The notes under the pieces are model-generated. The model was not told where the DNA came from. It did not search any database and worked only from the letters and a program-made list of their open reading frames with translations. This document shows positions 38,845 through 48,087 of a stretch of 64,000 bases of DNA, piece after piece (the stretch's first letter is position 1; each line of letters begins with the position of its first letter). The stretch comes from Neiella marina (GTDB lineage Bacteria; Pseudomonadota; Gammaproteobacteria; Enterobacterales; Neiellaceae), in NCBI RefSeq assembly GCF_002165625.1, contig NZ_NGNS01000013.1:1-64000 (forward strand), written 5' to 3'. The position numbers and the translations under genes were made by a program.

Positions 38845-40392
38845 CTAGCCAAAGGTGGCCGACAGCTTTCCGAGTGTTGCCACCTGCTGATTGACACCAT
38901 TGCCCAGTGAGCAAATGGTTTCCGATTGAGCTTGGTTGGATTTTGCTAAGTCACGGATCTCATGAACGTTACCTGACACCTGTTCGGCGACCACAGATTG
39001 TTGCTCCGTCGCCGTAGCGATATGGGCCGTTGAACCCGATATGTCTTGCAATAACGTGGTTAGTTCGATCACCGCCGTCCGGATTTCATAACCTTGAGCA
39101 TTACAGGTATTGGCTTGCTGGCTGTTACTTTCCATGGACTCGCTCCAACCATTGAGCTTGGAGATTAACTCATCAACCGAATCAAGAATTTGCGATGTCG
39201 CACCTTGCGTACGACTCGCCAAACTCCTCACCTCATCGGCGACCACGGCAAACCCTCGACCCATTTCGCCAGCCCGAGCCGCTTCAATTGCTGCATTCAG
39301 GGCCAACAAATTGGTTTGATCAGCAATGCCCTGAATCTCCGTCATCAACGCAGTGATTTGCTCGGTAGACTGTTTCAAATCAACTGATTCGTGTCGAGCT
39401 TTGTCGGTTTGAACAGTCAGCTTGCTCAGCGCGGTTTGGTTGTCATCAATTAACTCAATTGCCGATTGGCAGCGCTGATCGGCATCGACCACTTTCTGAT
39501 ACACCGACGATGTGCTGTGACTGACTTCATCGATGGTAGCGGACATTTGGTGAATCGCCGTCGATAACTGATCGAGCTGGCTATATTCATCATTAATGCG
39601 ACGCAAAAATGATTCCGATGATTGTTCCAACTGTTGAGAAACCTGCAGTAACTGGCCTCCGGAGTCTTTTGAACGGCCAAGGATAGTCCGCACTTTCGCC
39701 TCAGACATGAGCTGTGGATACTTCAGCAAATCGGTGAATCGGTGGCCTGCCAATACCAAGCGCGATGGACTGTCCCATTTGACTTCATAATCACCAATCA
39801 ACACAGGCAAACTAAACAGCTCTTCGGCAAACATCACGGTTAGCAATCCCAACAGTGCGGCGACCAACATGGTGATGGACCATTGATTAGCTAGCATTTG
39901 GATTGCGACCAGCGCCATCAAAGCAGTGATCGCAGCAACGACTCGATTGACCGTCATCCGTTTTCTGGCGCTCATTGGTATTGAACCACGGTTGATTCGT
40001 TTATAAAGCTCCGCGGCGTTGACCTTCATGTCCTCCGTTGGCCGAGTGCGAACAGATTGGTAGCCAACGACTTTGCCATGCTCGATTAATGGGGTGACAT
40101 AGGCATCAACCCAATAGTAATCGCCGTTTTTACAGCGATTTTTAACCACGCCACGCCAACTTTTTCCCTGCTTTAACTTTAACCATAAATCGGCAAAAGC
40201 GGCCTTAGGCATATCTGGGTGGCGAACGATATTGTGGTTGTGGCCCACCAGCTCTTCGCTGGTGTAGCCGGCTACCTGACAAAATACTTCATTGGCGTAG
40301 GTAATAACGCCACGTCGATCGGTGATGGATACCAGTTGTTGGTCTGCGGCAACAACAACTTCGCGATCGGTGATGTTCTGACTTGCTCTCAT
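38845..40392 (-). CDS. Aer-like chemoreceptor with PAS domain
   Basis: 515 residues. An N-terminal cytosolic PAS (about 20-125) shows [38 protein letters not shown] and [14 protein letters not shown], the pattern of the Aer energy-taxis receptors that bind FAD. Two membrane segments lie near 165-205. The signalling domain follows, with the methyl-accepting hairpin tip [21 protein letters not shown] (about 380). It feeds the CheA/CheW pathway. GGAGAG precedes the start. There is no periplasmic domain of note, as in Aer. Confidence 0.91.
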   Translation of the reverse strand: MRASQNITDREVVVAADQQLVSITDRRGVITYANEVFCQVAGYTSEELVGHNHNIVRHPDMPKAAFADLWLKLKQGKSWRGVVKNRCKNGDYYWVDAYVTPLIEHGKVVGYQSVRTRPTEDMKVNAAELYKRINRGSIPMSARKRMTVNRVVAAITALMALVAIQMLANQWSITMLVAALLGLLTVMFAEELFSLPVLIGDYEVKWDSPSRLVLAGHRFTDLLKYPQLMSEAKVRTILGRSKDSGGQLLQVSQQLEQSSESFLRRINDEYSQLDQLSTAIHQMSATIDEVSHSTSSVYQKVVDADQRCQSAIELIDDNQTALSKLTVQTDKARHESVDLKQSTEQITALMTEIQGIADQTNLLALNAAIEAARAGEMGRGFAVVADEVRSLASRTQGATSQILDSVDELISKLNGWSESMESNSQQANTCNAQGYEIRTAVIELTTLLQDISGSTAHIATATEQQSVVAEQVSGNVHEIRDLAKSNQAQSETICSLGNGVNQQVATLGKLSATFG

Positions 40393-40716
40393 GAACTCTC
40401 CAGTTCTCTTCTACAGCTTGACCTTCGACGAGGACTTAGTAAGAAATGGGATATCTCAGCTTTTATTATTGCCCAACAAATCAAACGGACGTTTGAATCT
40501 TGAGCTTTATGACCGCGCAAAATACAGGGACAATGATTCAGTTGGCAAGTTAGCCGAGAACAAAATGAGGCATGGCTCATCATTTTTCAGTAGCCAAAGA
40601 CGCCCCAAAGGCATCCTTTTGGTTAATCCAAATCAAAGATGTTGTTAGACTTAGCCATCACTATGTGCTTTTCTCACAACGGCCAACGATGGCCAATAAA
40701 CCACACAAGAATCGTC
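40393..40716. other. Spacer between the chemoreceptor and the phosphatase gene
   Basis: 324 bases between divergent genes. An 85-codon open frame on the plus strand (40391-40648) has no ribosome site or recognisable family and I do not call it. I see no strong promoter, hairpin or repeat. Confidence 0.4.
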
Positions 40717-41226
40717 ATGAGCGCACATCCATATCAAACACTATGGTTTAATGAACTCACACTTCTATTTACCCCTTGTCCCGGCACCAAGGAACAATCC
40801 TTAGATGACTCCTTGCAGACCTTAAAAGACGCCGGCGCAGAGGTGTTAATCACCATGATGCCGAGCGAAGAAATGGTTAAGAATCAGGTCACTGAAATTC
40901 CAGAGTTGTGTCAACGATTGGCGCTCGATTGGTACCACTTTCCGGTAGAAGATGATTGTGCCCCTGAGCAAGACTTTGAATCAGCGTGGGCCAAAAATAA
41001 GACAGCTGTGACTGCTGCCGCCAAAGCCAATAAAACCTTTGCCGTGCACTGCAAAGGCGGCACCGGCCGCACTGGCTTGATGATTGCGCTGATTCTTGCA
41101 GAACTCGGCCTTGGGGTTGATGAAATCATCGAACGGGTGCAAGCAGTGAAGGAAAAATCACTGACGCTCGCACCTCATATTGCTTACCTCAAAAACTACG
41201 TCGAAAAATCTGGATACTCACATTAG
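40717..41226 (+). CDS. Dual-specificity / tyrosine phosphatase-like protein
   Basis: 169 residues with the Cys-based phosphatase signature HCKGGTGRTG near residue 110, i.e. the H-C-x5-R-T loop. Upstream is a possible general acid Asp in FPVEDDCAPEQDF. It most resembles small cytosolic dual-specificity phosphatases (CDKN3-like). The start at 40717 (MSAHPYQTL) gives the family length; the frame extends back to 40639. The ribosome site is weak. The unknown exported protein follows by 48 bases in the same direction. Its substrate is unknown. Confidence 0.8.
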   Translation: MSAHPYQTLWFNELTLLFTPCPGTKEQSLDDSLQTLKDAGAEVLITMMPSEEMVKNQVTEIPELCQRLALDWYHFPVEDDCAPEQDFESAWAKNKTAVTAAAKANKTFAVHCKGGTGRTGLMIALILAELGLGVDEIIERVQAVKEKSLTLAPHIAYLKNYVEKSGYSH

Positions 41227-41274
41227 TCCAACTGATATCCGAGCCAAAGACCAACGATATAAAAGGAACTTATA

Positions 41275-42693
41275 TTGATTAACTTACTGCAAAGACCATT
41301 GATGTCTCTAGCGATCGCCACCCTGTCGGTCGCGACAACGGCCACCGCGCAAGATCTTCCTCCGGTATTGGATCATTATCCTGACTGTCAATACGACACT
41401 ATTTCATCGGCTTCAGTGAAAAAGAAATTTGTCATTAAAAGCGGCAGTATCGACCGTGAAAGCGAACAAAGGGCTATTAGGGAGGCGATTTTTGAACTTC
41501 GCCAACAAGCACAAAACGCCCAAGCCTATGGTGTCATTCTAACCGGTTGGAGCAATCATGTTGCGCGATGGAGCAACGTGCTTGAGGACGTGAGAGAAGG
41601 CGGCCGATTAGATAACCACAAACCTGAATTAGAAGTCTTTGGCGACCTTATCGGTCACTGTGATGGCGCCATGCGTTTTTCCAACCGAGTGACCCCAATC
41701 AACCAATATGGCCAGCAACAAATGGCTTTAGGTGGCATCCACGGATTAAAGAAAACCATTGTCTTCAACGTGGAACCTGGCAACCCAAGATACCAACCGA
41801 CATTGGCACATTCCATCGTCGATTTTGACCGCGGCGCTTACGGTGCCAAACTTGGTATGACAATGAGCCAAATCGAGCAAGTTTACGGCACGCCTTCACT
41901 TCGGTTTGCGATGACCAAGGATACGGTATTGCTCAGCTATGGCCGCCGCCAATGGCTAGTGTTTAACAACGACCAATTAGTCGAAATCACAACTGAAAAT
42001 CGTTGGTTTAGCTCCGATCTTGTCAACCACATACCGTTTGATGAACGGTTTGACGATGATCAATGGCAGCTTTGGGGCACTGTTAGCAACAACACAGCAT
42101 TTGACCAGCTGAAAAGCAAAATAGATAAAAAAATGGACGCTGATGATCATTCGGTTGTCATCCAAGACGGCGACCAGCAACTCACACTGTGGTTGACCGG
42201 CGTCGTCGAAAACAACAATCAGATAAGTCGCAAGGTCACCGGCTATACTCTCAGCCAACAACATGTCGAGCAAACCAAACTGGCATTAAACCCTAACCAA
42301 ATCAATGCAGTAATCAGCAATCACTTCAATCAACAAACGGAAACGGAGCTCGAAAGTCAGCATGTAGAAGACTTTGCTATTGGAGAGATCTGGGTGAGTA
42401 AAACCGCTAAGATGCTGCTATTTGACGACCATGTGACTGTCTTACTCAAAGGTAAAAGCGTCGATAAATTGTATTTTCTCGAGCATGTGTTTAGCGACCA
42501 ATGGCAGCCGCGAGACCAACCTTGGTCATTCCTGCGAGTGTCGCAAGGACAGAGTATGGAAGATGCGATTGCAATATTGGGCGATGACGCCTTCGCTGAA
42601 GAAGATAGCATCGAGCTTATGGCGGACAATTACAGTAAAGAGCTGTACTTTTATGACGGTAAGCTAATCGCTGCCGAAGTGACTATCTATTAG
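41275..42693 (+). CDS. Exported protein of unknown function
   Basis: A 472-residue protein that I do not recognise. A signal peptide is evident (hydrophobic LMSLAIATLSVATTATAQ, cleavage after TAQ). The start is probably TTG at 41275, because AAAAGGA stands just upstream and this gives a normal basic n-region; an ATG at 41302 would leave a short one. The middle (about residues 180-240) contains DRGAYGAKLGMTMSQIEQVYGTPSLRF followed by SYGRRQWLVFNNDQLVEI, a pattern like the small repeat domain of outer-membrane SmpA/BamE-type folds (GMT...V...GTP). A related segment recurs near the C-terminus (SMEDAIAILGDDAF). It should act in the periplasm. Confidence 0.75.
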   Translation: MINLLQRPLMSLAIATLSVATTATAQDLPPVLDHYPDCQYDTISSASVKKKFVIKSGSIDRESEQRAIREAIFELRQQAQNAQAYGVILTGWSNHVARWSNVLEDVREGGRLDNHKPELEVFGDLIGHCDGAMRFSNRVTPINQYGQQQMALGGIHGLKKTIVFNVEPGNPRYQPTLAHSIVDFDRGAYGAKLGMTMSQIEQVYGTPSLRFAMTKDTVLLSYGRRQWLVFNNDQLVEITTENRWFSSDLVNHIPFDERFDDDQWQLWGTVSNNTAFDQLKSKIDKKMDADDHSVVIQDGDQQLTLWLTGVVENNNQISRKVTGYTLSQQHVEQTKLALNPNQINAVISNHFNQQTETELESQHVEDFAIGEIWVSKTAKMLLFDDHVTVLLKGKSVDKLYFLEHVFSDQWQPRDQPWSFLRVSQGQSMEDAIAILGDDAFAEEDSIELMADNYSKELYFYDGKLIAAEVTIY

Positions 42694-42745
42694 ACCGAGC
42701 CAAGTTTAGCTGGCATAGGCAATGGCGAGCCAATCCTTGTGGACG

Positions 42746-44677
42746 TTAATTCCTACTCTGGACACGGAACTGTATTAGCTCACCGCCTTCGCATAGTTGT
42801 TGAATGCGAGTCGGGGCACCACTGTCATCCAATTCAACCATTCCGATACCCGCAGCATTCAGCAGTCGCCTGCCCTTCTCTCGTTGCTCTGGCAGGTATG
42901 GTGAAATGGATAAATCACGCCGCTTAGTAAACCAGTTTAATGGCGATTTAGGGGCATAAAGCCAGCGATTAAGGCGATCAAGTACGCGTAATAGACGATC
43001 AGGAAACTCATTTTTGATGCCACTGCTAGTGATTTGCCACACATCGGAAGATTGTTCTTGATGCTTAAACTGATTTCTAAGCCGGACGGCAAAGACAAAC
43101 GAGTAATGGACATCGCCAGATAAAATGACAAACCGCTCCGGAGTGTGCTGATGTTTGAACATATCCAACAAGGCTCTTGCTGCTCCAGGATGAGCCATCC
43201 AACTCTCAGCATCGACCATTAGCGGTTTGCCAAAAAAGGTAAATATGTGCTGGATTGCCTCAATCAATTTCACCCCAAAGACAGGCGCGGGTGAGACTAG
43301 AACGGCCGCTGGTAATTGCTCAATTTGGCGCTGCAATTGAACAATGGACTCGTAGTCCATCAAGCCAGAGGGCTTATCAAAACTGCGCTCAGAGCGCCAA
43401 CGTTGAGTGCGCGTATCGAGCACGACGACTGGCGGATCAAGCGGCCACTGATAGCTCCAATCGGACTTATCAAACAATTTCTGTAAGCATTCATCATGGG
43501 CTGATTGGCCAACCGAAGTAAGTGCTTGCTGCACGGTTTGGCGCACTTGTTGCGGGACCTGAGCCAACATATTTCCCTGCCCCTGGCACAAGTAATACCC
43601 CAACAACGCATTGCCAAGAATGCGTTTCGATAATGGATTTGAGTAAGCAATCTGCTCCCAACGAGCACTTAAGTTCCAATCATCAGTGACATCGTGATCA
43701 TCAAAGATCATCGCCGTTGGCAAATGAGCCATCAAGCGCCTGACGTCTGATAAGCCCGCGGCAAATTTATCAATCACATCGCGCTGCTGGCGATAAGTGT
43801 GCAACTCAGTTTCAGTCAATTGGGCTGCTAAATCATCACTCAATTGGGTGCTGTATTGATGCCATAATGTTGGCGACCAAACCATCAGGTACATGGTCAA
43901 CACTTCAGCCAAACTAATCAGGTGATTCTCGGCATTGTCCGAGGTGAAGATGGGCTTTTTGACGCCACGGAACAACTTTTCCACCGCAGCTTGGCCGGAA
44001 TTGGTCAAGGGCAATAATTCGCTGCGGTTATAGTAAGTCGGTTGCGAACTATGGAGTTGTTGAGCGGATGAAACTTGGCATTGCGGTAAATGCTCATCGT
44101 CAAAACCGAGCCGTTCAATTGCTTGGTGTATTGCACGTAGCATCGGCGCCGCAACATCATCACAATAGATTTGGTCACCACTAAGGATCAATAACTGTGG
44201 CCATTGCTCGGGTTGATTCTGGGCCAGTAATCGGTCGGCTTCGACCAGCCCATCAATCGAATCATGGTGAGGTTTGCGGCACGAGCCATGGAGTAACTTG
44301 GTTAGCTTGGGCTTAAGATAAAAACCCAGTGAATCTCGGTTGGGATAACACAGCGACGCTTCGCCCCATTGCCTAAACCCAAGCCAGTCGGTGGCGCCAT
44401 CAGGTTGCAGCAGCATGTCATAACCCACCCAACCACTATCTGGCAAAGCTTGTGGCAACGGGAGTTGGATCTGATGAATCCAAACGTGCTTTGCAGCTCG
44501 GTAGCTCACCATGTGCTGGTCAAGTTGCAGCTGAAGTTGTTCACCAGATTCGGGCTGCAATTGAAGCTGACAACGTATTGGCTCTGCGGTGACCAACCAG
44601 CATCCGAAATGATTGGCTGATACATGGCGCAAAATTGGGCCAGCTAGTACAAGTGGCAATTGCAGCTCTTTGGTCAT
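42746..44677 (-). CDS. PhoD-like metallophosphatase
   Basis: A 643-residue protein related to PhoD alkaline phosphatases and metallophosphoesterases. Metal-ligand motifs are HGSCRKPHH (about 130), LSGDQIYCDD (about 165), FDDHDVTDDW (about 320) and LSGDVHYSF (about 545). No signal peptide or twin-arginine motif is present, so unlike classical PhoD it seems cytosolic. Its 643 residues exceed the classic form because of an N-terminal beta domain. Substrate unknown. It faces the exported unknown gene. A weak CTGACAG-TGAT-TAACAGT stretch upstream could be a Pho box but is not convincing. Confidence 0.85.
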   Translation of the reverse strand: MTKELQLPLVLAGPILRHVSANHFGCWLVTAEPIRCQLQLQPESGEQLQLQLDQHMVSYRAAKHVWIHQIQLPLPQALPDSGWVGYDMLLQPDGATDWLGFRQWGEASLCYPNRDSLGFYLKPKLTKLLHGSCRKPHHDSIDGLVEADRLLAQNQPEQWPQLLILSGDQIYCDDVAAPMLRAIHQAIERLGFDDEHLPQCQVSSAQQLHSSQPTYYNRSELLPLTNSGQAAVEKLFRGVKKPIFTSDNAENHLISLAEVLTMYLMVWSPTLWHQYSTQLSDDLAAQLTETELHTYRQQRDVIDKFAAGLSDVRRLMAHLPTAMIFDDHDVTDDWNLSARWEQIAYSNPLSKRILGNALLGYYLCQGQGNMLAQVPQQVRQTVQQALTSVGQSAHDECLQKLFDKSDWSYQWPLDPPVVVLDTRTQRWRSERSFDKPSGLMDYESIVQLQRQIEQLPAAVLVSPAPVFGVKLIEAIQHIFTFFGKPLMVDAESWMAHPGAARALLDMFKHQHTPERFVILSGDVHYSFVFAVRLRNQFKHQEQSSDVWQITSSGIKNEFPDRLLRVLDRLNRWLYAPKSPLNWFTKRRDLSISPYLPEQREKGRRLLNAAGIGMVELDDSGAPTRIQQLCEGGELIQFRVQSRN

Positions 44678-44824
44678 CGATACCCCATTGTTTTACATCG
44701 GCAAGTACATCACTTCACTGTTAATCACTGTCAGCAAACTTGCAAGTCAGGCGTTGTAAAACAATTTGTCAAAGGTGGCTATATCTCGACTAGAAAACTC
44801 GCTGGCAGCGAACGGTGAGGGTTG

Positions 44825-44905
44825 GCGGTAGTAATGCTGACGCTCAAGCACTTCCATGTGTCGCTCTACATGCGGCATCCATGCCGGTTGAAGCAGCAAG
44901 TGGCA
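44825..44905 (+). repeat. Dispersed repeat, module 1 (copy B)
   Basis: Contains GCTGACGCTCAAGC, TCGCTCTACATG and GGCATCCATGCCGGTTGAAGC, matching module 1 of the repeats at 1763-1872 and in the 53637-54472 array with more divergence. It lies upstream of the PhoD-like gene start. Confidence 0.75.
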
Positions 44906-44973
44906 AAGTTCACTACCGCCCTGTAAGCATCAGTGTAATCTCAACCAAAAGAAGCTTTGGAAACCATGATTTG

Positions 44974-45087
44974 ACAGAGTGAGTTATCTACTGCTGACGA
45001 AGACCTTCCGCAGCAGGGACGCTGCGGTAGAGGCTATAGGGACATATTCACGCCGTGTCTGAGTGAGGAGTAGATAACTCGCTCTGT
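44974..45087 (+). repeat. Dispersed repeat, module 2 (copy B): 114-bp inverted-repeat element
   Basis: The ends 44974-44998 and 45063-45087 are 25-base inverted repeats with three mismatches. The interior has hairpin CCGCAGC-AGGGAC-GCTGCGG and a core matching copy A (1900-2011): GTAGAG, GGGAC, TTCACGCCGTGTCT. The arms differ from copy A at several positions on both sides. A module-3 stretch with TTCACGGCGTCTCGACGAGG and CGCAAGCTGCGAA follows to about 45160 and is shared with the tandem array. Confidence 0.8.
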
Positions 45088-45187
45088 CTTTCCGAGCATG
45101 GAGCTAACGGGTGACTTCACGGCGTCTCGACGAGGCAACTCGCAAGCTGCGAAAACTACGCCAGAGGTTCATCCCCCACCCTTGGGC

Positions 45188-45213
45188 ATAAAAAAAAGCA
45201 CCTTGCGGTGCTT
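45188..45213 (-). terminator. Terminator of the TonB-receptor operon
   Basis: Stem AAGCACC / GGTGCTT with a 4-base loop; on the minus strand it is followed by eight T. Confidence 0.88.
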
Positions 45214-45254
45214 GACGGAGTGTAAGTGCGATAGATAGTTATTATTATTCGGTC

Positions 45255-45280
45255 AGCCGGTCTGGGTCCCCAGACCGGCT
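45255..45280 (-). terminator. Second hairpin after the TonB-receptor gene
   Basis: Perfect 12-bp inverted repeat AGCCGGTCTGGG / CCCAGACCGGCT with a two-base centre, 31 bases past the stop. No T run follows on the minus strand, so it may protect the 3' end, with 45188-45213 ending transcription. Confidence 0.6.
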
Positions 45281-45310
45281 TTATTACTACTGAGTTGTTT
45301 TCAGTTTGGC

Positions 45311-47962
45311 TTAGTACTCATAAGCGAACTGCAAAGTGAACTCAGTGCCTGGATCTTTCCAGTAAGTCTTGTTGCCGTTTTGCTTGTACTCAGACTCTTC
45401 ACCAAGAATGTTCTTGGCTTTGAATTTGATATCTAAGCTATCGGTTGGGAACAAGGTGTAAGTGAAATCCAAGCTGTGGAACGGTTGCTCGTAGACATCG
45501 TCCAAACCAGCGCTACCACCCCAGGCGATGCGCTTACCAAAGACGTTGTATACCAGCGTGGTGCTGTGCCAACCATCTGGAGAATCGAAGCTGAATTGCA
45601 AGTTCGCCACATACTCAGAGTGACCGGTCATCCGACGCTTGGTGTTGGTCGGGTCAATCTCACTATTTGGCTTAATTTCGATTTCAGAATCGCTCAACGT
45701 CAGGTTACCGGCGATGAACATGCCTTCAAGGATGTCTGAGTCAGAATCGATGAACGAGAAGTCACGCAAGAATTCCGTTTCGATACCGTAGATGTAACCC
45801 GATTCTGCGTTGTAGTACTTCTGCTGACGACCCGCTTCGGTAATACGCTGAACTGGCTCAATCGGAGCTTCCAAGTCTTTATAGAAAGCACCAACGCTCA
45901 AGTTGCTGCCAGACTCCATGTACCATTCCCAACGCACGTCGAAGTTCAGGATATCGGAGCTTTCCAGCTCTGGATTACCGAACGAATCGATACCGGTGAC
46001 AGGGTCTTGGAAACGAACCGGAGACACTTCTCGCAAGTCAGGGCGAACAATGGTTTTACTAGCGCCAAAGCGCCACTGCATTTCTTCGCTTTGTTGCCAA
46101 GTGGCCGACAATGAAGGGTACCAACCGTCTTCAACAACCACGTAATCGGTGATGTCGTAACGACCGCCTTCATCAGAAATCTCACCATCTGAATCGATTG
46201 GCAATGTGGTGCGACGGAAATCTTCATAACGAAGACCACCGGTGAAGCGCCAAATATCATCGAAGTTAGCATCAAAGGAGAAGAAGCCAGCATCGATCAT
46301 CTCTGCTGCCACGTAGTCTTCGGTCGAAGTTGAGGCGTCTTTAAGCTCAAAGTCTTTTTCTTCATCGAGGATGTTTTCATCGGTGAAGATGTCAGAAAAC
46401 TCTAATTCGAGAATGTCATTGCCGAACTTATCCGCTTCAAAGCCCAAACGAGTGGCATAGTTTTCACGTGCACGCTCGAAATAGCTGTAACCACCGCTCA
46501 GAGTCACTTCCGCACCGGCGAAGTTTACTGGTAGCTTGACTTCAAAACCGGTGTTCTCGGTATCGTCATCCAAGCGGGTGTAAACGTATTTGGGCTCGTC
46601 CTGAGTATTCAAGCGACGGCTGGTGATATCACCAGTTTGTTCGTCAATAACGACACCATAGGTATAGCTCAACTCGTTTGGTGCATAACGCTCAGCACGG
46701 GCATCAGAGTAGAACCAGTTGACTTCAATGTCATACAGACTTGGGAAGAAGTGAGTGCCCTTGGCCTGGTTACTGATTAAGGTACGCTCTTCGTACTCAA
46801 CGCTATATACCTGCAAGGCGTTTGGCTCAGAGATAGTATCGATGGTCTCTTCAATCGCAATAGAAACATCATCGGAGGTATCGCGAAGATACGTGGTGTA
46901 GGTTTCTACTTTGTTGTTCTCATCAAACTCAAAGCCCATGTTAAGCAAGGTTGACCACTGAACAATAGAATCAGTACCAACGACTTCTTTGGAGTTGTTG
47001 ATGGTGCCGTTTTCGTCCGCCAGCTCAACATCCAATTCTTCATAGTTTTCTTGCTGACGCTTGTAATAACCAGCAGCAACAAAACCGAAAATGGTGTCCT
47101 TACCTAAATCCCAGCTGTTGCCCACGGCAACATTGCCGCGATAAGCAAAATCGGTATCTTGAGTTTTCACCGTCATATCACGGTGCATGTCTAGCGCCAA
47201 TTCACGGTTGATTTGGCGAGCTTGGTCTAAATCACCAACGACCGGCAAAATATCACTGATTGGGTCAATGCCGCCGTAAGTTGAATAGGCATCTTCAATA
47301 CTTTGTGGAAAAGCACGAATACCGTCGTCTTTACCCTTCCACTCGTCATCACCGCTGGCATAGGTGTAAGCATCGTCAGAGTCATTGGTGTTGTAACGTG
47401 TACCTAGGCCAAATTTGAAGAAAAAGTCTGTTGGAATCGCCTTGGTGCGAATATCAACGTGACCACCACCAAAGGCTGCAGGAGCGTTAGGTGAACCGGC
47501 CTTTTGTACCGACAAAGACTCGATAATTGATGCCGGGAACATATCCAAAGGCACAACGTTACGAGTTGGATCAGGGGAAGGAACAATTGCGCCGTTTAAC
47601 GAGGTACTTGAGTAACGCTCGCCTAAACCACGCACATAAATAAATTTGCCATCTTTCAAGGTCAAACCGGTCACACGACGCAAGGCAGCAGCAGCATCGC
47701 TATCGCCAGTACGTGAAATTTGGTCAGAACCCATCAAGTCTGCTACATAGGCTTGCTCGCGGCGTTCTTCCATGACCTCGGAAGCTGCGCTTTTGAGTCG
47801 AGCCGTTACCGCAATGACTTCAACATCATCGCCCGCATAACCCGGTTGTGCCTCTTCCTCGGCAGCGAACACTGGGGTTGCCGTGAATATTGCGGCGGCA
47901 GATAGCGCACTGGCAACTGCAACACTCACTTTGCTGGTGGTAAAACTCGGCTTGGTTTTCAT
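45311..47962 (-). CDS. TonB-dependent outer-membrane receptor
   Basis: An 883-residue 22-strand-barrel type receptor. The signal peptide ends TPVFAAEEE. The plug has an early EVIAVTARLKSA segment (possible TonB box), then RVTGLTLKDGKFIYVRGLGERYSSTSLNG, PLDMFPASIIESLSVQKAG and FGGGHVDIRT. The C-terminus ends in an aromatic barrel strand (TEFTLQFAYEY). It imports an unidentified ligand with TonB energy. The gene lies 126 bases downstream of the lipoprotein gene in the same direction, suggesting the two form one uptake unit. The start at 47962 follows AGGA; an ATG at 48025 would spoil the signal peptide. Confidence 0.93.
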   Translation of the reverse strand: MKTKPSFTTSKVSVAVASALSAAAIFTATPVFAAEEEAQPGYAGDDVEVIAVTARLKSAASEVMEERREQAYVADLMGSDQISRTGDSDAAAALRRVTGLTLKDGKFIYVRGLGERYSSTSLNGAIVPSPDPTRNVVPLDMFPASIIESLSVQKAGSPNAPAAFGGGHVDIRTKAIPTDFFFKFGLGTRYNTNDSDDAYTYASGDDEWKGKDDGIRAFPQSIEDAYSTYGGIDPISDILPVVGDLDQARQINRELALDMHRDMTVKTQDTDFAYRGNVAVGNSWDLGKDTIFGFVAAGYYKRQQENYEELDVELADENGTINNSKEVVGTDSIVQWSTLLNMGFEFDENNKVETYTTYLRDTSDDVSIAIEETIDTISEPNALQVYSVEYEERTLISNQAKGTHFFPSLYDIEVNWFYSDARAERYAPNELSYTYGVVIDEQTGDITSRRLNTQDEPKYVYTRLDDDTENTGFEVKLPVNFAGAEVTLSGGYSYFERARENYATRLGFEADKFGNDILELEFSDIFTDENILDEEKDFELKDASTSTEDYVAAEMIDAGFFSFDANFDDIWRFTGGLRYEDFRRTTLPIDSDGEISDEGGRYDITDYVVVEDGWYPSLSATWQQSEEMQWRFGASKTIVRPDLREVSPVRFQDPVTGIDSFGNPELESSDILNFDVRWEWYMESGSNLSVGAFYKDLEAPIEPVQRITEAGRQQKYYNAESGYIYGIETEFLRDFSFIDSDSDILEGMFIAGNLTLSDSEIEIKPNSEIDPTNTKRRMTGHSEYVANLQFSFDSPDGWHSTTLVYNVFGKRIAWGGSAGLDDVYEQPFHSLDFTYTLFPTDSLDIKFKAKNILGEESEYKQNGNKTYWKDPGTEFTLQFAYEY

Positions 47963-48087
47963 ACTGTGACTATCCTGTGTGCAATTCAAATTCGGGTTAC
48001 CGTGATTGGGTAACCCGACGAACATTCGAAACTACTTAGATTTGCGAGAACTAGCCGAGGAGCGACGCTCCCCGGCCATCGGCGGGA

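Noticed and set aside
40391-40648. 85-codon frame between chemoreceptor and phosphatase genes
   Set aside because: No ribosome site, no family resemblance, and it overlaps the chemoreceptor's start region.
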